From Haplosporangium gracile (taxonomy: Eukaryota; Mortierellomycota; Mortierellomycetes; Mortierellales; Mortierellaceae), in contig JAAAUF010000278.1 in the NCBI GenBank assembly GCA_015499985.1, positions 3,787-42,731 on the forward strand: a stretch of DNA of 38,945 bases. Reading direction: 5' to 3'. The notes below the pieces were generated by a model. It was given only the letters and a program-made list of their open reading frames with translations, was not told the DNA's origin and searched no databases. Position numbers and translations under genes: made by a program. Shown piece by piece: positions 1 through 11,525 of the stretch. Every line of letters begins with the position of its first letter. Position 1 is the first letter of the stretch.

Positions 1-26
1 AAAAAAAAAAAAAAAAAAAGACTTAC

Positions 27-134
27 ATCGGGGTATGTGGCAACACCGTTGGTGACGATCTTATAGTAATGGCCATACCACCCAATGATGAGCGCAAACA
101 CAAACGCTGCTAAATATGTATCCAGATTATACAT
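27..134 (-). CDS. First coding exon of a membrane-anchored protein, partial (runs off left edge)
   Basis: The reverse strand has an ATG at 134 followed by 36 codons in frame. The exon ends exactly at a GTAAGT donor (26-21), which runs straight into a T-rich intron start at the window edge. The peptide begins MYNLDTYLAAFVFALIIGWY, a short N-terminus followed by a hydrophobic helix of about 15 residues, then HYYKIVTNGV. This fits an N-terminal signal anchor or first transmembrane segment. The remaining exons lie outside the window, so no family can be named. A CAA-rich leader lies about 105 bases upstream. The start is chosen because it is the only ATG before the membrane segment and the exon is open to a consensus donor. 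Confidence 0.5.
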
Positions 135-237
135 GTTCGTCGTTAATGGCGTTGTCTTCAATGGTAACGTCTCTTACTGAATCAGTGTCGCTCAAACAGA
201 GAGACAGAAGAATGGAGAAACCTTCTTAGACAAGGGC

Positions 238-268
238 TGTTGTTGTTGTTTCTGTCGTTGTTGTCAAT
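238..268 (-). promoter_or_regulatory. CAA-rich leader upstream of the left-edge gene
   Basis: On the minus strand this is a run of CAA/GAC triplets 104-134 bases before the ATG at 134. A similar CAA-rich run lies 47-86 bases before the ATG of the second OYE gene (14401-14440). Such runs are typical of unstructured 5' untranslated leaders. That it is transcribed is inferred. Confidence 0.3.
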
Positions 269-842
269 TCCTGTTTCTACAACCTAAAAAAAAAAAAATC
301 AGTCCAGCCCAGTTGCGAGAATGAGGTGAGGAGGAATAACTATCCTTCTCTTTTGAGTCCTATGTATGCGATCCAGTCTTGGTTGGTCAGAAGCCTTAGG
401 TTGACGTTCCTCTCGACCCTGATGCTTGCCGTCTTTCATTTCCTGTTCTCAGCAGACCAAAAGGAAGCAAAAACTTACAAGCTCCAAAGATGGTATGGGC
501 GTAAGGTATCGTCGACGCCGGAAACTAAATTCACCAAAAAAAAAAAAAGTAAGGAATGAATGAACAAACTGAATGAGACTTATGGCGGCACACTGTTAGA
601 CCACCGTATTCATGCTCCCCCTCTTCCCGCCTCACTTGTTTGTATGTTTGCCTTCGGAATGGACCCTGTCTCCTGGCCGGTGCCTGAAAAAAAAGAAAAA
701 TACACCCCGTATCGTGTAGGCGGATAAAACCTTACCCTTGAGAGGACGCTCTCTTTCTTGTCGGAGAGGTAGACCATGGCTATTATTTCCTGTTTAGGTC
801 TAAACAGACAGTCGATGTGCCGTTCTTCCTCAATGTTTGGTA

Positions 843-1040
843 GAAAAGAGAAGAAATGGATGAAAGAAAGGTAGGGGAGGAGGGAGAAGGGAGGGAGAAG
901 GGAGGGCGAAGGGAGGGAGCGGATGAGGAAGAATGAAAGTACAAAAAAAGAAATGAAAGAAGAAAAAGAAAAGAGAGGATTGAGAGTGACAATTGAAAGG
1001 AAGAAAACGAAGATAAGGGCGTACAGACGGAGAGAGAAAT
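843..1040 (+). repeat. Purine-rich (GA) low-complexity tract
   Basis: For about 200 bases the plus strand is almost entirely A and G, with repeated GGGAGGGAGAAGGG-like units near 870-925 and AAAGAAGAAAAAGA-like units after 945. The strand asymmetry is strong compared with the flanks. It could be a promoter tract of the left-edge gene or an expanded simple repeat. Confidence 0.6.
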
Positions 1041-1352
1041 GACGTGCAGGGGCATACAGGTACACACATTCCCGTCTGCGGAATGCAGTACGACACACAC
1101 GACAGAAAGACAAACAAACAGGCAACAAATACAACCAACACACGTCGCCAAAATGGAAAAACTAGAAAAAACTCAATTGCCTGGATCCCATCCCAATGTC
1201 AACAACACAAACAAAAAAACAAACAACAATAATAACAAAAACGTTGGTTTCTTTTTATTTCGCATATCAAGTTTTATTTATTCTTTCTTGTACTCAGAAG
1301 ACTATCATATGGGCTCTGAAAAGGGAAGGAAGGGTGTCTCGCGCAAACGATT

Positions 1353-4300
1353 TTAGACAGGAGGGACGGGAACGGTCTTGACAACACACCCCTCCTTACC
1401 ACCATCAACAAAGACCACAAACCGCTCAACATCCGACAATCCATTCGCCCGTCCACCAGTCGAATAGTATGATCCAGCATCCGTCGCGCCCGTTGACACC
1501 GTCGCATAAGCAAACTGGCCAATCAAGTCAGTATAACCATCCTTCCAGAAGACCGTGTTCTGGAATCCAAACTTCATCTCTGCATACACCTTCACATACG
1601 CCCCCCGGATCGCCTTGCTTCGAGTCTGTGTCTGAGTATCAGCCTTTGTGGCGATCTTGATGGTTCCCGAGCGCTCGTGGCACTGGACTGCAATCGTCTG
1701 CGAATAGTAGGCCTTCCAGGTCTGGGTCGCTGTGGGCGGGGAGGTCGAGACCGAGACCATGACGTTTGTGTTGCGGTACTTTTCGAGGAGGGAGACGACA
1801 AGAGGTGTATCCTGGGAGTGGGCACGTTGTTGGACGGTGTGCTTGTCGGTGCCGTTGGGCTTCAAGAGACGGTAGCTGTTACCAGATCCTCCACTAGTGC
1901 TGACACTGTTCGATGCCGTCTGGGTCTCGACCTGACTATGCTCGCTAAAGGTCAGGGGCGAGTTCGAGAACATGGTCTCGGCGTCGATCACATAGTACTC
2001 GACCGTGACTTCATCCACGCCCGAATGACGGATCTCGATCTGGCTGTCGGATCCAAGCTTGAAGTCAACCGTAACGGGGACCTCCTTGATCCGCTTGACT
2101 GTCGTGCTTTCAGAGTCATCATTGGACGCGTCCTGAGTGACCGCAGCTGTCAAGTCATCACCAGCCTCCTCGGCCGTGGCATCGATAGCGCTCTTCTGAA
2201 TAGCATCCACATAGATCCTCATGTCCTTGAAGAGTCGGTTCCAGCGCTTAACGGGGTAGTTCTTGTACCTTTTAACAATCTCCTGAATGCCCTCCAGATC
2301 CAACTCAAGGTCAGCAGTTGCTGCATCGTCGACTTGAACCTCAACACAGAGGCTGAGGTAGGCTCTCAGGTAGTCGTACTGGATCTGCTGTGCATTGAGC
2401 TCACACTCCTGTTCCTCATCCCTGGTGCTGGGCTTGGTTTGTTCCTCTTCGACCAACTTGGACAGAGTGACAAAGTGATTCTTGGCCTCCATGATCCTGT
2501 CCTGGGCCAGGAGGTACACAATCAGGACAAGAAGGTCGCTGGCATCGTGCTTGGGCTTCTGGCACAAAAGATTTAAAAACTGATCATACTGGGTCTTAAA
2601 GCGGTCGTTGAGGATAGTCGCATCCCGCTTCGCCTTGTGAACTAAAGGGGTTGTAAACGAAAAGAATATTTAGATGTTAGCAAACGAATAAACAAGAACG
2701 ATATTAGGATATAAAGTATACCAGCTCAATTTTTTCTTCTGTGTACACACCTCGGGCGTTGATGAGGGGGAAGTACTCAAGATAATAGAAGGCTCCATGG
2801 CTGTACTCATAGCGGTTTCGTGTCCGGCGCTTTAAAAGAGCCGACGTGAACCAATCACCCACTCGGTGATAGATAGGCTGCTGGATAATATACTCGCTCA
2901 CCAGCTTGTCTTCGCCCTTGAGGACCAAACTCACGCTCCAGATTCGATCATTGTACTCATGTCGGGCTCTCAGCACATCAGTAACGCGGCTCAAGAATGC
3001 GCTGTCCCTGTAGAGTCGAGGAATCAGAATCTCAACACGCATGCCATCCAGAGGGTCCTTTGCCAGCTTGGCCAAGACATCCTCCTGAGTTCCATGCGTC
3101 AGAACGTAGCTCCAAGTGGTCTTGTCAAGAGTATCGCGAACTGCGTTACCCGGTTGTCGGGTGCGGACCTTGAGGACTGAGGGTTGGGCAAAGGCAATGA
3201 TGTCGTCATAGTCCGAAACGTGTGCTGGGTAGTGTGGGTAGTCTCCTTCCTTGGGGAAGTAGAACTTGTACTCATACTGGAAGTTTCCGTGCGCCGCCAG
3301 CATGATGTCTTGACCTGCCTCGATGTTACCGTAGATCGGCATTGCTCCCTCGGGGAGCTGGACCTCCACATGCAGCTTCATTGGGTTTGGCGTCGCATCT
3401 GAAGAGTGAAAAATAAAATTTTGATGTTAATTCGCTGTTGGAATAAGTTACGTTCATGCAGATGATACAAGTCGCAAAGACACGTACTCATCAAAACCAC
3501 ATGGGCACCATAGGACTCCAACGGTCTGAATTCGGCACCAGGTTGGATGTAGGAGCGGACGTTAGTCATCAGCTTGGTATCGTACTCTGTACGATCCAAC
3601 TGTGAGAAGTACTGCTGGGTCACTAGAATTGATCCTGTTACTGGAGGCTCTTGTGTCTCCTATTAATGTTCAAAATTAAGAAATATAAAGGCGGTGAGTT
3701 TTATGACCCGGGTTTTGAGAATGACAAGATAAAGTCAAGAGGATCGTAGATTGTACCTTGATGGAGGAGTGGAAGATGATAGCTGATGACTTTGATGAGA
3801 TGGCCAGGTTGCGATCCGGGGTGCGACGGACGAATGTCTCCTTGGGCTTGAAGGTCAAATCCAGCAACGTCAAGATGGCCATAGCGTTCGTGAACGATTC
3901 GGTATTGACCACAAAGTTCTATTACAAGACGCAAAAATATAAAAAAAATATGCATTTAAACACCCAGCCACCTGTCATCAGCCCAAGGAAACTAAAAAAA
4001 AAAAAAAGAACTGTACCTGTGACAGGAAGGATCCTCCAAGGGACTCATCCCACTCTGCATAGTCGAGCCAGAACGCATTCACATCGCCCGCGCCATGGCT
4101 CATGTCAGAATCCTGGCGTCCATAGTAGTAGGTCTCGGCCATTTCCTTGGTCAAGTCGACGGGTTTGAACTGGCTCTGAACAATCTGAGCAGTCTTTTCG
4201 CGGGCCTCAGCGCTGTTGAGGAACCTCGATGACGACCTGGCAGCGGAACGATCGTCTCTAGGCGCGCCACCTGAACCAAATCCAAGAGAATCAGCTTCGT

Positions 4301-7300
4301 TTAGAAGGGAGTAAAGACTAGCTCCATCTGGAGAACCGAAAGGATCGGTTTTTAAAGCACTTGAAGTACTTTTACTCGCATCACAACCCCCGAGTAAGTT
4401 GTTGCTCGCTGGAGCAGCTGAACCAAACCCCTCAAACCCCTTGCTCGCTGGAGCAGCTGAGCCAAACCCCTCAAACCCCTTGCTCGCAGGAGTTGCAGAA
4501 CCAAACGCACCAAAACCAGCAGCAGCAGGAGGAGGAGCACCACCAAACAAACCGCCTGAGGGAGCAGCCGTCTTACCAAAAATAGAACCAGTAAATGAAG
4601 ATGCTCCAAAAGCACTTCCAGAGGTAAAAGAAGAGGCTGGGGCAGCATGGAGATCAAAATTGCTCTTTTTGGAAGAAGGGGCACCAAACATGCCGGAAGC
4701 AGGTAGATCAGGAACTCCAAACCCAGATGGACAGGAGGCACCAAACAAACTGCCAGAAGAGGGGGCAGTTGTAGAGGAAGTTGAACCAAACACATTACTA
4801 CTACCAAGCGCACTTCCTGTGCCAGAGGGGGTTGTAGTTCCAAATACACCAGTAGAGGAAGGAGTAGAGATGATTCCAAAGACAGGTGTTGTGGGAGGTT
4901 TTGCACTGCCAAACAAAGGAGTGCCACCGGAAGGAGCCGCACTACCAAACAACCCACCACCAGTCGAGGGTGCTGTAGCAGGAGCAGTAAAACTACCAAA
5001 AGCAGTAGTGGAAGAAGGGGGGGCTCCAAACGAAAAAGGAGGGGGTGTAGCAGTGGTATTGGAAGCAGAGGAGCCAAAAAACAAACCTGATGTAGACGGC
5101 GCAGGCATGGCAGAAGGAGGAGGAGGCGGCGGGTGTTCTGCCATTCTGGCCATAGGGTGGGGTGGAGGTTTGGCAGCACCGACCATCTTGTCGACAAACT
5201 CGTAGTCGTCCGAGTCTTCATCATCTTCGTCTTCTTCGTCGGATTCGCTCAGGCCAGCACCGAGAAACCGGCATACTCTAAAACAAAAATGAAATGATAT
5301 AGATGTTAAGGAGGGTTACGGACGCGTTGGTTTTGACAATGTGTCTCGTGCCTCTCACACATCACTCGAACCAGCGTACTATTTCACTATTTCACTATTT
5401 CACTATTTCACTATTCACAAATGTAAAAAAAAATCAGCAACATACACCCCTCGGTTTGTAAAAGCATTGTCCGAAGACGTAGGCGAGTAGCCCGGAGAAC
5501 TTGGCGAGTAGCTCGGAGAGCTTGGCGAGTATTTCAAAGACGTAGGCGAAAATTTTGGCGAAATAGGAGCAGGAGTTGCAGCCAATTCTTGAGTGGCTCC
5601 AGATTTCATAACGGTCTGGAAGAGCTTGATATCCGCCGCGACCTTGGTGTTGCGGGCTCTGCTCCGGATCCATTGAGCGATCGAAGGTTTCAGACGAGGG
5701 ATCCTCTGGGCGAGAAGACATTTCTCCATGCATGTCAGGAGGCTGAACTCTTTGAGGGATGTATACTTTTCCAAGGAGGCGCCCATCAGGTAGTCGTCGA
5801 CAAATGACTTGATCAGCTTGTTCTATTGTGGTTCAGAGATGAGAGGTGGTTGAAAGTTAGTATTTTGCTCTCAACAAAAAGAAAAAAAACCCCCTTTGCA
5901 GCACGGGCAATATATGTTACCTTGATGAAGGGAGCGACGACGTCGTCAAAGTATTTGCGATCTTTCTTGTACAAAAACAGATTCAGCTCATGACAGGTCC
6001 ACTTGGAGAACTTTTCGTTCTTGTCCGCCAGCGAAAGGCGGTCCCACTCGACAATGAACCCAAACTTGCGAAGCGTCGCCTGCGCAGACTGCTGCAGGAG
6101 GGTCAACAACAGATCATACACTTGGCTGACAGAGTTGATCACGCGGATGGCAGAGGCCGAGCTTCCGGTCGAGCTCAGCTGGATCGAGTGTGGTTCCGAT
6201 GCAGTAGCTGTTCCGCTACTGCTGATGGTGGTGGCACGTAACTTGGAATCCAACTGAACTCCAGTACGTTCGCCGATATAGTGTTTGTTATGCACCAGAG
6301 CGCTCTTAAAGCAAAGATCCCGCTTCTGATACTCGACTCCATTCAGTCCAGGAATAACCAAGGTCCTCAGAAGAGCCTGATGGGCATCACTGACAAAGAT
6401 CTGCAAAAAGCTACCCTCGCCAAACGTGTCATAAGAAATGCTGACAAGACCTGTCGACTGATCGGGGACCAAGTTGGCGACAATAACGTTAGGGTTCGCC
6501 ATGAAACCCAGCACTGGATGCAAACCTGGAGGGAGGATTCTGCGGTGGCGAGCAGCACCTCCCTTACCGAGACCTCGTCCTCCTCCTCCTGTGCTACCGA
6601 ACGCGTTCGATTTTGCTGTCATGTTAGCCGTGTTCTGGTTCGCCATTGCTTGGTTATTCATCTTCGTATCCGCGATGCTCTAGAAATAGGAAGCAAGAAT
6701 TGATTAAGATGAATTAGTACTGGAGATTCTAGCAGGAGGAACTGGTGGATTAATATGCATCGCCATTTCTTGAAACGTACATAGGGTGCCAAAAGCGCGC
6801 TGGGTTTGGTTAGAAGGTTACCAGCCCAATGTGTGGACTGAGCCTTCCTGTTCAAAATATACTGATACTCATCGCCCAAGATTCGTCCAGTGCGATAAGT
6901 CGTCCCCGTAAGCTCAGCCTTAGCCTTCAGCGATGGCTTCTCAAAGTCTCGGACGGACAGGTTCTCGTACGCCATCTTGGGTGGCAAGAACTTTGTCGCC
7001 ACTACAAGAACCCTAGTATCGGAGGTCCAGTTACGGACCTGAATTTCAACAGTCCGCGTTTCCTCGTTGGCGACGGGGGGTTGGATATAGAGCGGGTGCT
7101 TTGCACTGTCGGGGATCTGGATCAACCACTGCGAGTCGATGTTGAACTCTTCCAATCCTTCGATGATGGGCTTGGTAGAGGCGTGGCAGATAGTGATTTC
7201 AATCTCCATGAAGTCTCCAATTCTGAAGGTGTAATACCCTGCGGCGAGGTTCCGGATCGTCACAACGCCGTTGTCGTACTTGACTTTCGAAGTACAATCC

Positions 7301-10300
7301 TCAAGAAGACATCTAAATGTTGTTGAACAAAAACGGCAATGTGTTAGTTGCATTTTCGAAACGACACTCAAGGTGGTATAACCGCAAAAAAGTGAGAGAA
7401 ACTTACTCATCGTTGTCAGTTTCAGATGAACGTCTGAAGAGCGAAACGGTACGGACCAAGCTAACGTCCGAGCGGCCCATAGGCAAGTGAATGGGCTGGC
7501 CCACAGTTCCATGGATAACGCTCGGGTATTTGCCAGTAGTCTGCTCATGGAGTTCCCAGACGTTCCGTGTAAGTTCACAGGTCAAGTACTCAATGTCCAA
7601 AAGTGGCCCCAAGTGAGCAACACCATTCTCGTCCGATTTCAAGTAAATGGTGAATGACTCTGCCCAAATCGAGTGAGTGAGCGTGAATTGAAGAGGGATA
7701 CTGGTTCTCTTCTCACCTGTTTGGTGCATACACAGAATGATGTGTCAGTACGAGGTTCTACAAGAGTAAGCTGAAGTGGCGAATCTGGAGTCAATCCTAG
7801 AGATAACCTACCGTTCTTTCCAAAGACATGGACTTCATAGCCGCTGGCGGTCTTCTTCAGCGAGGTGTAAACCTCTCCGTGGACTTGAACTGCCTGGCTG
7901 CGGAGTTTAGATACAACATTAACAGACTTGTCAACTTCGTTGCTATATCCAAAGAAAAGAAACAAGAAACAACACACGAATTAATACACCCGGCGATTTT
8001 AAAAAATATAAAAGCAAGATGTATGCCCGAAAAAAGAATTTTTAAAGAATTTGCCTTACGTTTCGACATGAATTTGCTTATGCTCTGACAGTTCGAAATA
8101 GTCGCCAGTGGCAAGGACCTTGATGCGCGCCGAGAGGGTAAGGTCAATGGACGAAAAATTCTCGGGGACTTGGAAGCTATGCTCTGACCAGTCGGCATCG
8201 TAGACCTTAAAGTCGGGCACGGTGTTGGTGACCTCGATTCCACTGGCATCACTAGTCACAACTTGTAATGTAACCTGTTCAAGCAGCTCGACTGGGCACA
8301 CCACATCGACGCTGTTGAGCTCCACAACTGGCTTGAGCAAAATCTATAATCAAGAAAGTTACAAGTGTTAGCTCAGGATATAATTGTTCTCGTAGGTAAA
8401 AGAAAGTATAGAGACCAGAAGACGGTGGCTTACCTTTGCGAAAGATCCAGAAACAAGAGATTCGCTGTCGAGGTGGTACGACAGCGACATCGAGTACGAT
8501 TCGGGGCGTTGGAGGAACGGTCGGCGAGTTGTAAAATCCTTGTGGTTGATGTAGACAAAAGCTGCTGGGATATCCCCGTCTCTGCGACGGAAAGGGATTA
8601 CGATGTCGCCCTTTTCGTTCGTCTATACCACGATATCATAAAATTTGCATGATGTGAATGCCGGGTTTTGAAGGACGTTTTTCTTAGTGGTGAGAGTAAC
8701 TATTGCTATCGAGTAGGTGGCACTTATTGCTTACCTTGTAGTAGTATCCGTTGAACCACACAGACACGTCCTTCTCAATCTTCTTTTGATCCTCGTCCAC
8801 GATGGTCAGAACATGACCAGCTGCACTTGGTCTCTCGATGTAATCAAAGTATCCCTAAAAAATCCATAAATCAGCTCATATCAGTCACTATAATATCATT
8901 TTGCCTGTAGGAAATATATGCGTAAATTCTCGATAAATTACCTTGGTAAAGTAAACAGAGCTGTTTTCACCACCAGAGATGACATCCACGATGAAAGATC
9001 CTCGACGGTCAGCTAGCTCAGGCAAGTCGATCAGAACTTCGTGCATCTCAATGGGTGAATGATCAAATATCAGGTTGTGCTCCCAGTTGGGAGTTAGTCC
9101 ATCCAAGTTCAGTGCTTGACCCACTGGACCCTCGTGCTGCTGGAGGTACTCCAGTGTCTTGACCTCAAAAATGCGAACCAGGACACGGTTGGCGTTCTTG
9201 ACCTTTAGCTTGAAGACGACAAGGTCTGAGGGCAAGAAGGTGTCGGGGTTGTCGCTGGAGAACTTTAGGATAGTCTTGTCGGTGAGCGAGCTGATGCTTT
9301 CGTTAATGCTCAGCATTTTTGACCTAGTTAACAGCGGTACCACGAAAGACAAGAGCGGACGAAATTGTTAGTATGAAATGATGACTCTCTCAGCATTATC
9401 ATGAAGCAGCAGAGAAAAGCGCGTTTTTTACCATTTTTCATCTTTGTCTCCAGAGTAGAGCATCACGCGACCGAGTAGGGCATTGAGGAACGTCAACGAG
9501 AAGTAGGGTTCGTAGGCGGATGTCGACTTCTCTATCTTCAAGAAGCGCTCCAGATACTCGTTCACAACCTCAGTATCACGCTCCCTTGTGACAACTTCGA
9601 CCCTCTACAATATCCGCGAGAAAAAAAATAAAATGAGTATATGTTAGTAATATGGAATGGGGAAGTAAAAGCTCGATATATGTCTGCATTAACATCATAA
9701 CTGTTTTCCTTACTTTTGACCAATGGGGTAAAGGTCGTTTGTTGTTCATGTCGACATAATCCTTTTCTTTCAACACGGTGCCATTGTATTCATAATGGTT
9801 GCGATAGATGGCAACATACCTAGTAGAAACATAAAAAAAATTGGGGCATGTTAGCGAATGACGGATGGCCTTGAGCAAATGGTATGTCAAAATTGATAAT
9901 AGGTCTTCTTACTTCAAAAACATGGCCTGGTTCCAAATGCCTGAGGCGAGATCGAACTCCAGACTCATCAAGTAAACGGACAGCTTGTGTCGGTTGAACT
10001 TTGATGAGAGCGGGTTCACAAATGTAATCATTCGACCCAGCCACTCCCGATGGCTTTCACCCTTCTTAACCTTGTCCGAGCCCATCAACGGGAGGGGCAA
10101 GATACGCTTCTCTAACAAGCCAACAAAGCCTTCGTTGGTCATGACACCGGGGTTCTCTTGCTTAATGACGTCGAGTTGCACGCTCGTCAGGTTCTTGTAA
10201 GCCTTGAAGTTCTCCGAGAAATCCAGTCGCTTGTGGTCGTAGAGCTTGAGGATGACCTTGACAACCAATTCATCCATGCGGCTGGTGTCTGCTCTGCCGA

Positions 10301-10967
10301 TGATGTGCAGACTCTTGGGCGAGTGCATGATGTCCATGTCCTTGAAGAACGCCAAAAGGCGATCATTGTGCAGCTTGTTCAGCAGGACGTCTTCGATGTC
10401 TGGGTGAGACAAAAGGTGAGGCCAAGCTGTTGCCTGGATGGACCTCCATGTTCCTTTGAGGGCCATCTCGTCGACGACATTCTTGGTTAGGACCTCGGTC
10501 TTGAAACTCCGCTGGTCCATGGTTGACGGGAGTGTGTCGATGATATCGTGAGGCTGTTGCTGTTGTTGAACAGTGTTGGTATCTGGCACGCTGACGCTGC
10601 TTTCGAGCTGAGTGACCGAGTCGGGGTTGAAGGACAGTTCCTTGGTGAGCAATTCGGGGTCGACATGGAAGCCAAGGATCGCGAATTGGGCCTTGTACTG
10701 GCTGAGGATGTTCCCACTGAAGTAAATCTTGGAGTCCTCAGCGTCCTTGAGGAACTTGACCGCCTCATCGACCTTCTCCTTAGTGGGAGGCGTAGCAGGG
10801 TCCTGGAGGCTCTGAGACAGCTTTCGCAGTCCATAGAGATAGTATTCCTTGGAGAGCCTGCGGTGCTTCTGGACGATTTCCAGCCGCTTGTCGGGATTCA
10901 ATGCATACTCCTCTAAGGCGTGCAGCTCTGTGGCGTGAGGAGTTGAATTGTAAGGGCTAGCGAACAT
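1353..10967 (-). CDS. Giant macroglobulin-like-fold protein with internal CTD-like heptads and FG repeats (2,649 aa, 17 exons)
   Basis: Exons in transcript order: 10967-9913, 9819-9714, 9604-9432, 9323-8942, 8854-8735, 8622-8434, 8343-8060, 7942-7812, 7716-7407, 7312-6781, 6679-5921, 5822-5446, 5277-4017, 3918-3757, 3659-3488, 3398-2751, 2641-1353. Total 7,950 nt, frame kept at every junction. Residues 1-390 are largely helical (starts MFASPYN). From about 445 to 920 come beta-rich segments with FEVKTLEYLQQ, LNLDGLTPNWEH, ELADRRGSFIVDVISGG and HVLTIVDEDQKK, which resemble macroglobulin (MG) domains of the alpha-2-macroglobulin type. Residues about 1435-1466 are four RNA polymerase II CTD-like heptads, 1483-1500 are Asp/Glu-rich, and about 1530-1805 hold 20 FG dipeptides. 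Conserved-looking sequence resumes (LPEGAMPIYGN, EYFPLINAR), ending in a helical, TPR-like stretch and a beta-rich C-terminus. I see no signal peptide, transmembrane helix or thioester motif, so it is probably intracellular. The MG assignment is by pattern only and tentative; function unknown. TATA-like box 135 bases upstream. Confidence 0.8.
4402..4518 (-). repeat. 39-bp tandem repeat within the FG-rich exon
   Basis: Two nearly identical 39-bp copies (4402-4440 and 4441-4479) are followed by a diverged third (from 4480). On the minus strand each encodes 13 residues, read as SAAPASKGFEGFG. The unit is a multiple of three, so copy-number change keeps the reading frame of the giant protein. The near identity of the first two copies points to recent duplication. 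Confidence 0.85.
5378..5416. repeat. 8-bp tandem repeat (CTATTTCA) in an intron of the giant gene
   Basis: About four and a half perfect copies of the octamer CTATTTCA lie inside the intron at 5278-5445, between the exon with the CTD-like heptads and the FG-rich exon. The intron is longer (168 bp) than most introns of this gene (about 75-120 bp). A simple microsatellite; no function is evident. Confidence 0.85.
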
Positions 10968-11525
10968 GAAGGCTGAAAAATGAAGAAATAACGGCTAGAA
11001 AAAGAAAAAAGATTGTGAGGGCAAAGGTTGGAAGGCGGAAACGGGAAGGGGAAGAGGGACAACGAACAAAAAAAAAGAGGAAAGAAAAAGTGTGGGGGCG
11101 TGGCCCCTTTTATAGATGATTTTTTGTCCATAGGGCAAATCACGCCGCTCATGCAAAGAAAGAGACGAGTCCCTGACTTGACGCAGCCCAAAGCGTAGCA
11201 GAAATGCAAAATGGACTAACAGTTTTGCTTTGCCACCGTTAGTTTTTTTATGCTCTGTGCCTCTCTTTCCTTTTACTAATTGCTGCTGCATGAATATGCT
11301 GCGCCTTTACAGGGCAGCTATGGCTCAAGCGTGCTGACATTGACATCTTCCGAAAGCGCCACGATTCACCAATGCACTTACACCATTTAACTTTGTTTTA
11401 ATTGAATTATTTTATTTTAAATATGCAATGAAAGAGGGAGTATGGTACAGGTGAAAGGAGACAAGAGAAAAGTTACCCAGAAAGGTATAGTGCATGACAG
11501 TCCATGTGGATTATTGAGTAGTGAT
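10968..11525. other. Gap between OYE gene 1 and the giant gene: promoter and 3' region
   Basis: Both neighbours are on the minus strand. The segment contains the TATA-like module of the giant gene (11102-11129), a purine-rich leader (10985-11095) and, near 11395-11425, an A/T-rich stretch expected in the 3' untranslated region of the OYE gene. Reading frames here are Phe/Ser-rich simple sequence without support. Confidence 0.5.
11102..11129 (-). promoter_or_regulatory. TATA-like core promoter module of the giant gene
   Basis: On the minus strand this reads TATAAAAGGGGCC, preceded by GGACAAAAAATCAT, 135 bases before the ATG at 10967. Almost the same extended arrangement occurs upstream of OYE gene 1 (12996-13022). 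TATA placement at 110-165 bases before the start recurs for several genes of the window. Confidence 0.55.

Larger units (their letters stand above)
135..1352. other. Gap between left-edge gene and the giant gene; no convincing gene
   Basis: Both flanking genes are on the minus strand, so this stretch should hold the promoter and leader of the left-edge gene and the 3' untranslated region of the giant gene. Short reading frames occur on both strands (for example 610-1143 minus and 1039-1356 plus). They are simple-composition Ser/Phe/Leu-rich or Lys/Asn-rich translations of purine- or pyrimidine-rich DNA, overlap one another in several frames, and show no domain or splice support. I see no gene here. 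Confidence 0.5.

Noticed and set aside
610..1143. 177-codon minus-strand Ser/Phe/Leu-rich frame with overlapping frames
   Set aside because: Three overlapping frames of the same pyrimidine-rich strand are all open, which is expected from low complexity rather than coding constraint.
1677..2576. 299-codon plus-strand frame opposite the last exon of the giant gene
   Set aside because: It is an exact antisense shadow of a well-supported coding exon, has no domain and shows the Leu/Val/Gly-rich composition typical of antisense translations.
4399..5205. 268-codon plus-strand frame opposite the FG-rich exon
   Set aside because: It mirrors the repetitive FG-coding DNA (Pro/Ala/Gly/Glu-rich repeats) and lacks its own splice or start context; the minus frame joins correctly to exons on both sides.
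5378..5416. Octamer repeat in an intron, considered as a CRISPR or regulatory array
   Set aside because: Perfect back-to-back 8-bp copies without spacers are a simple microsatellite.
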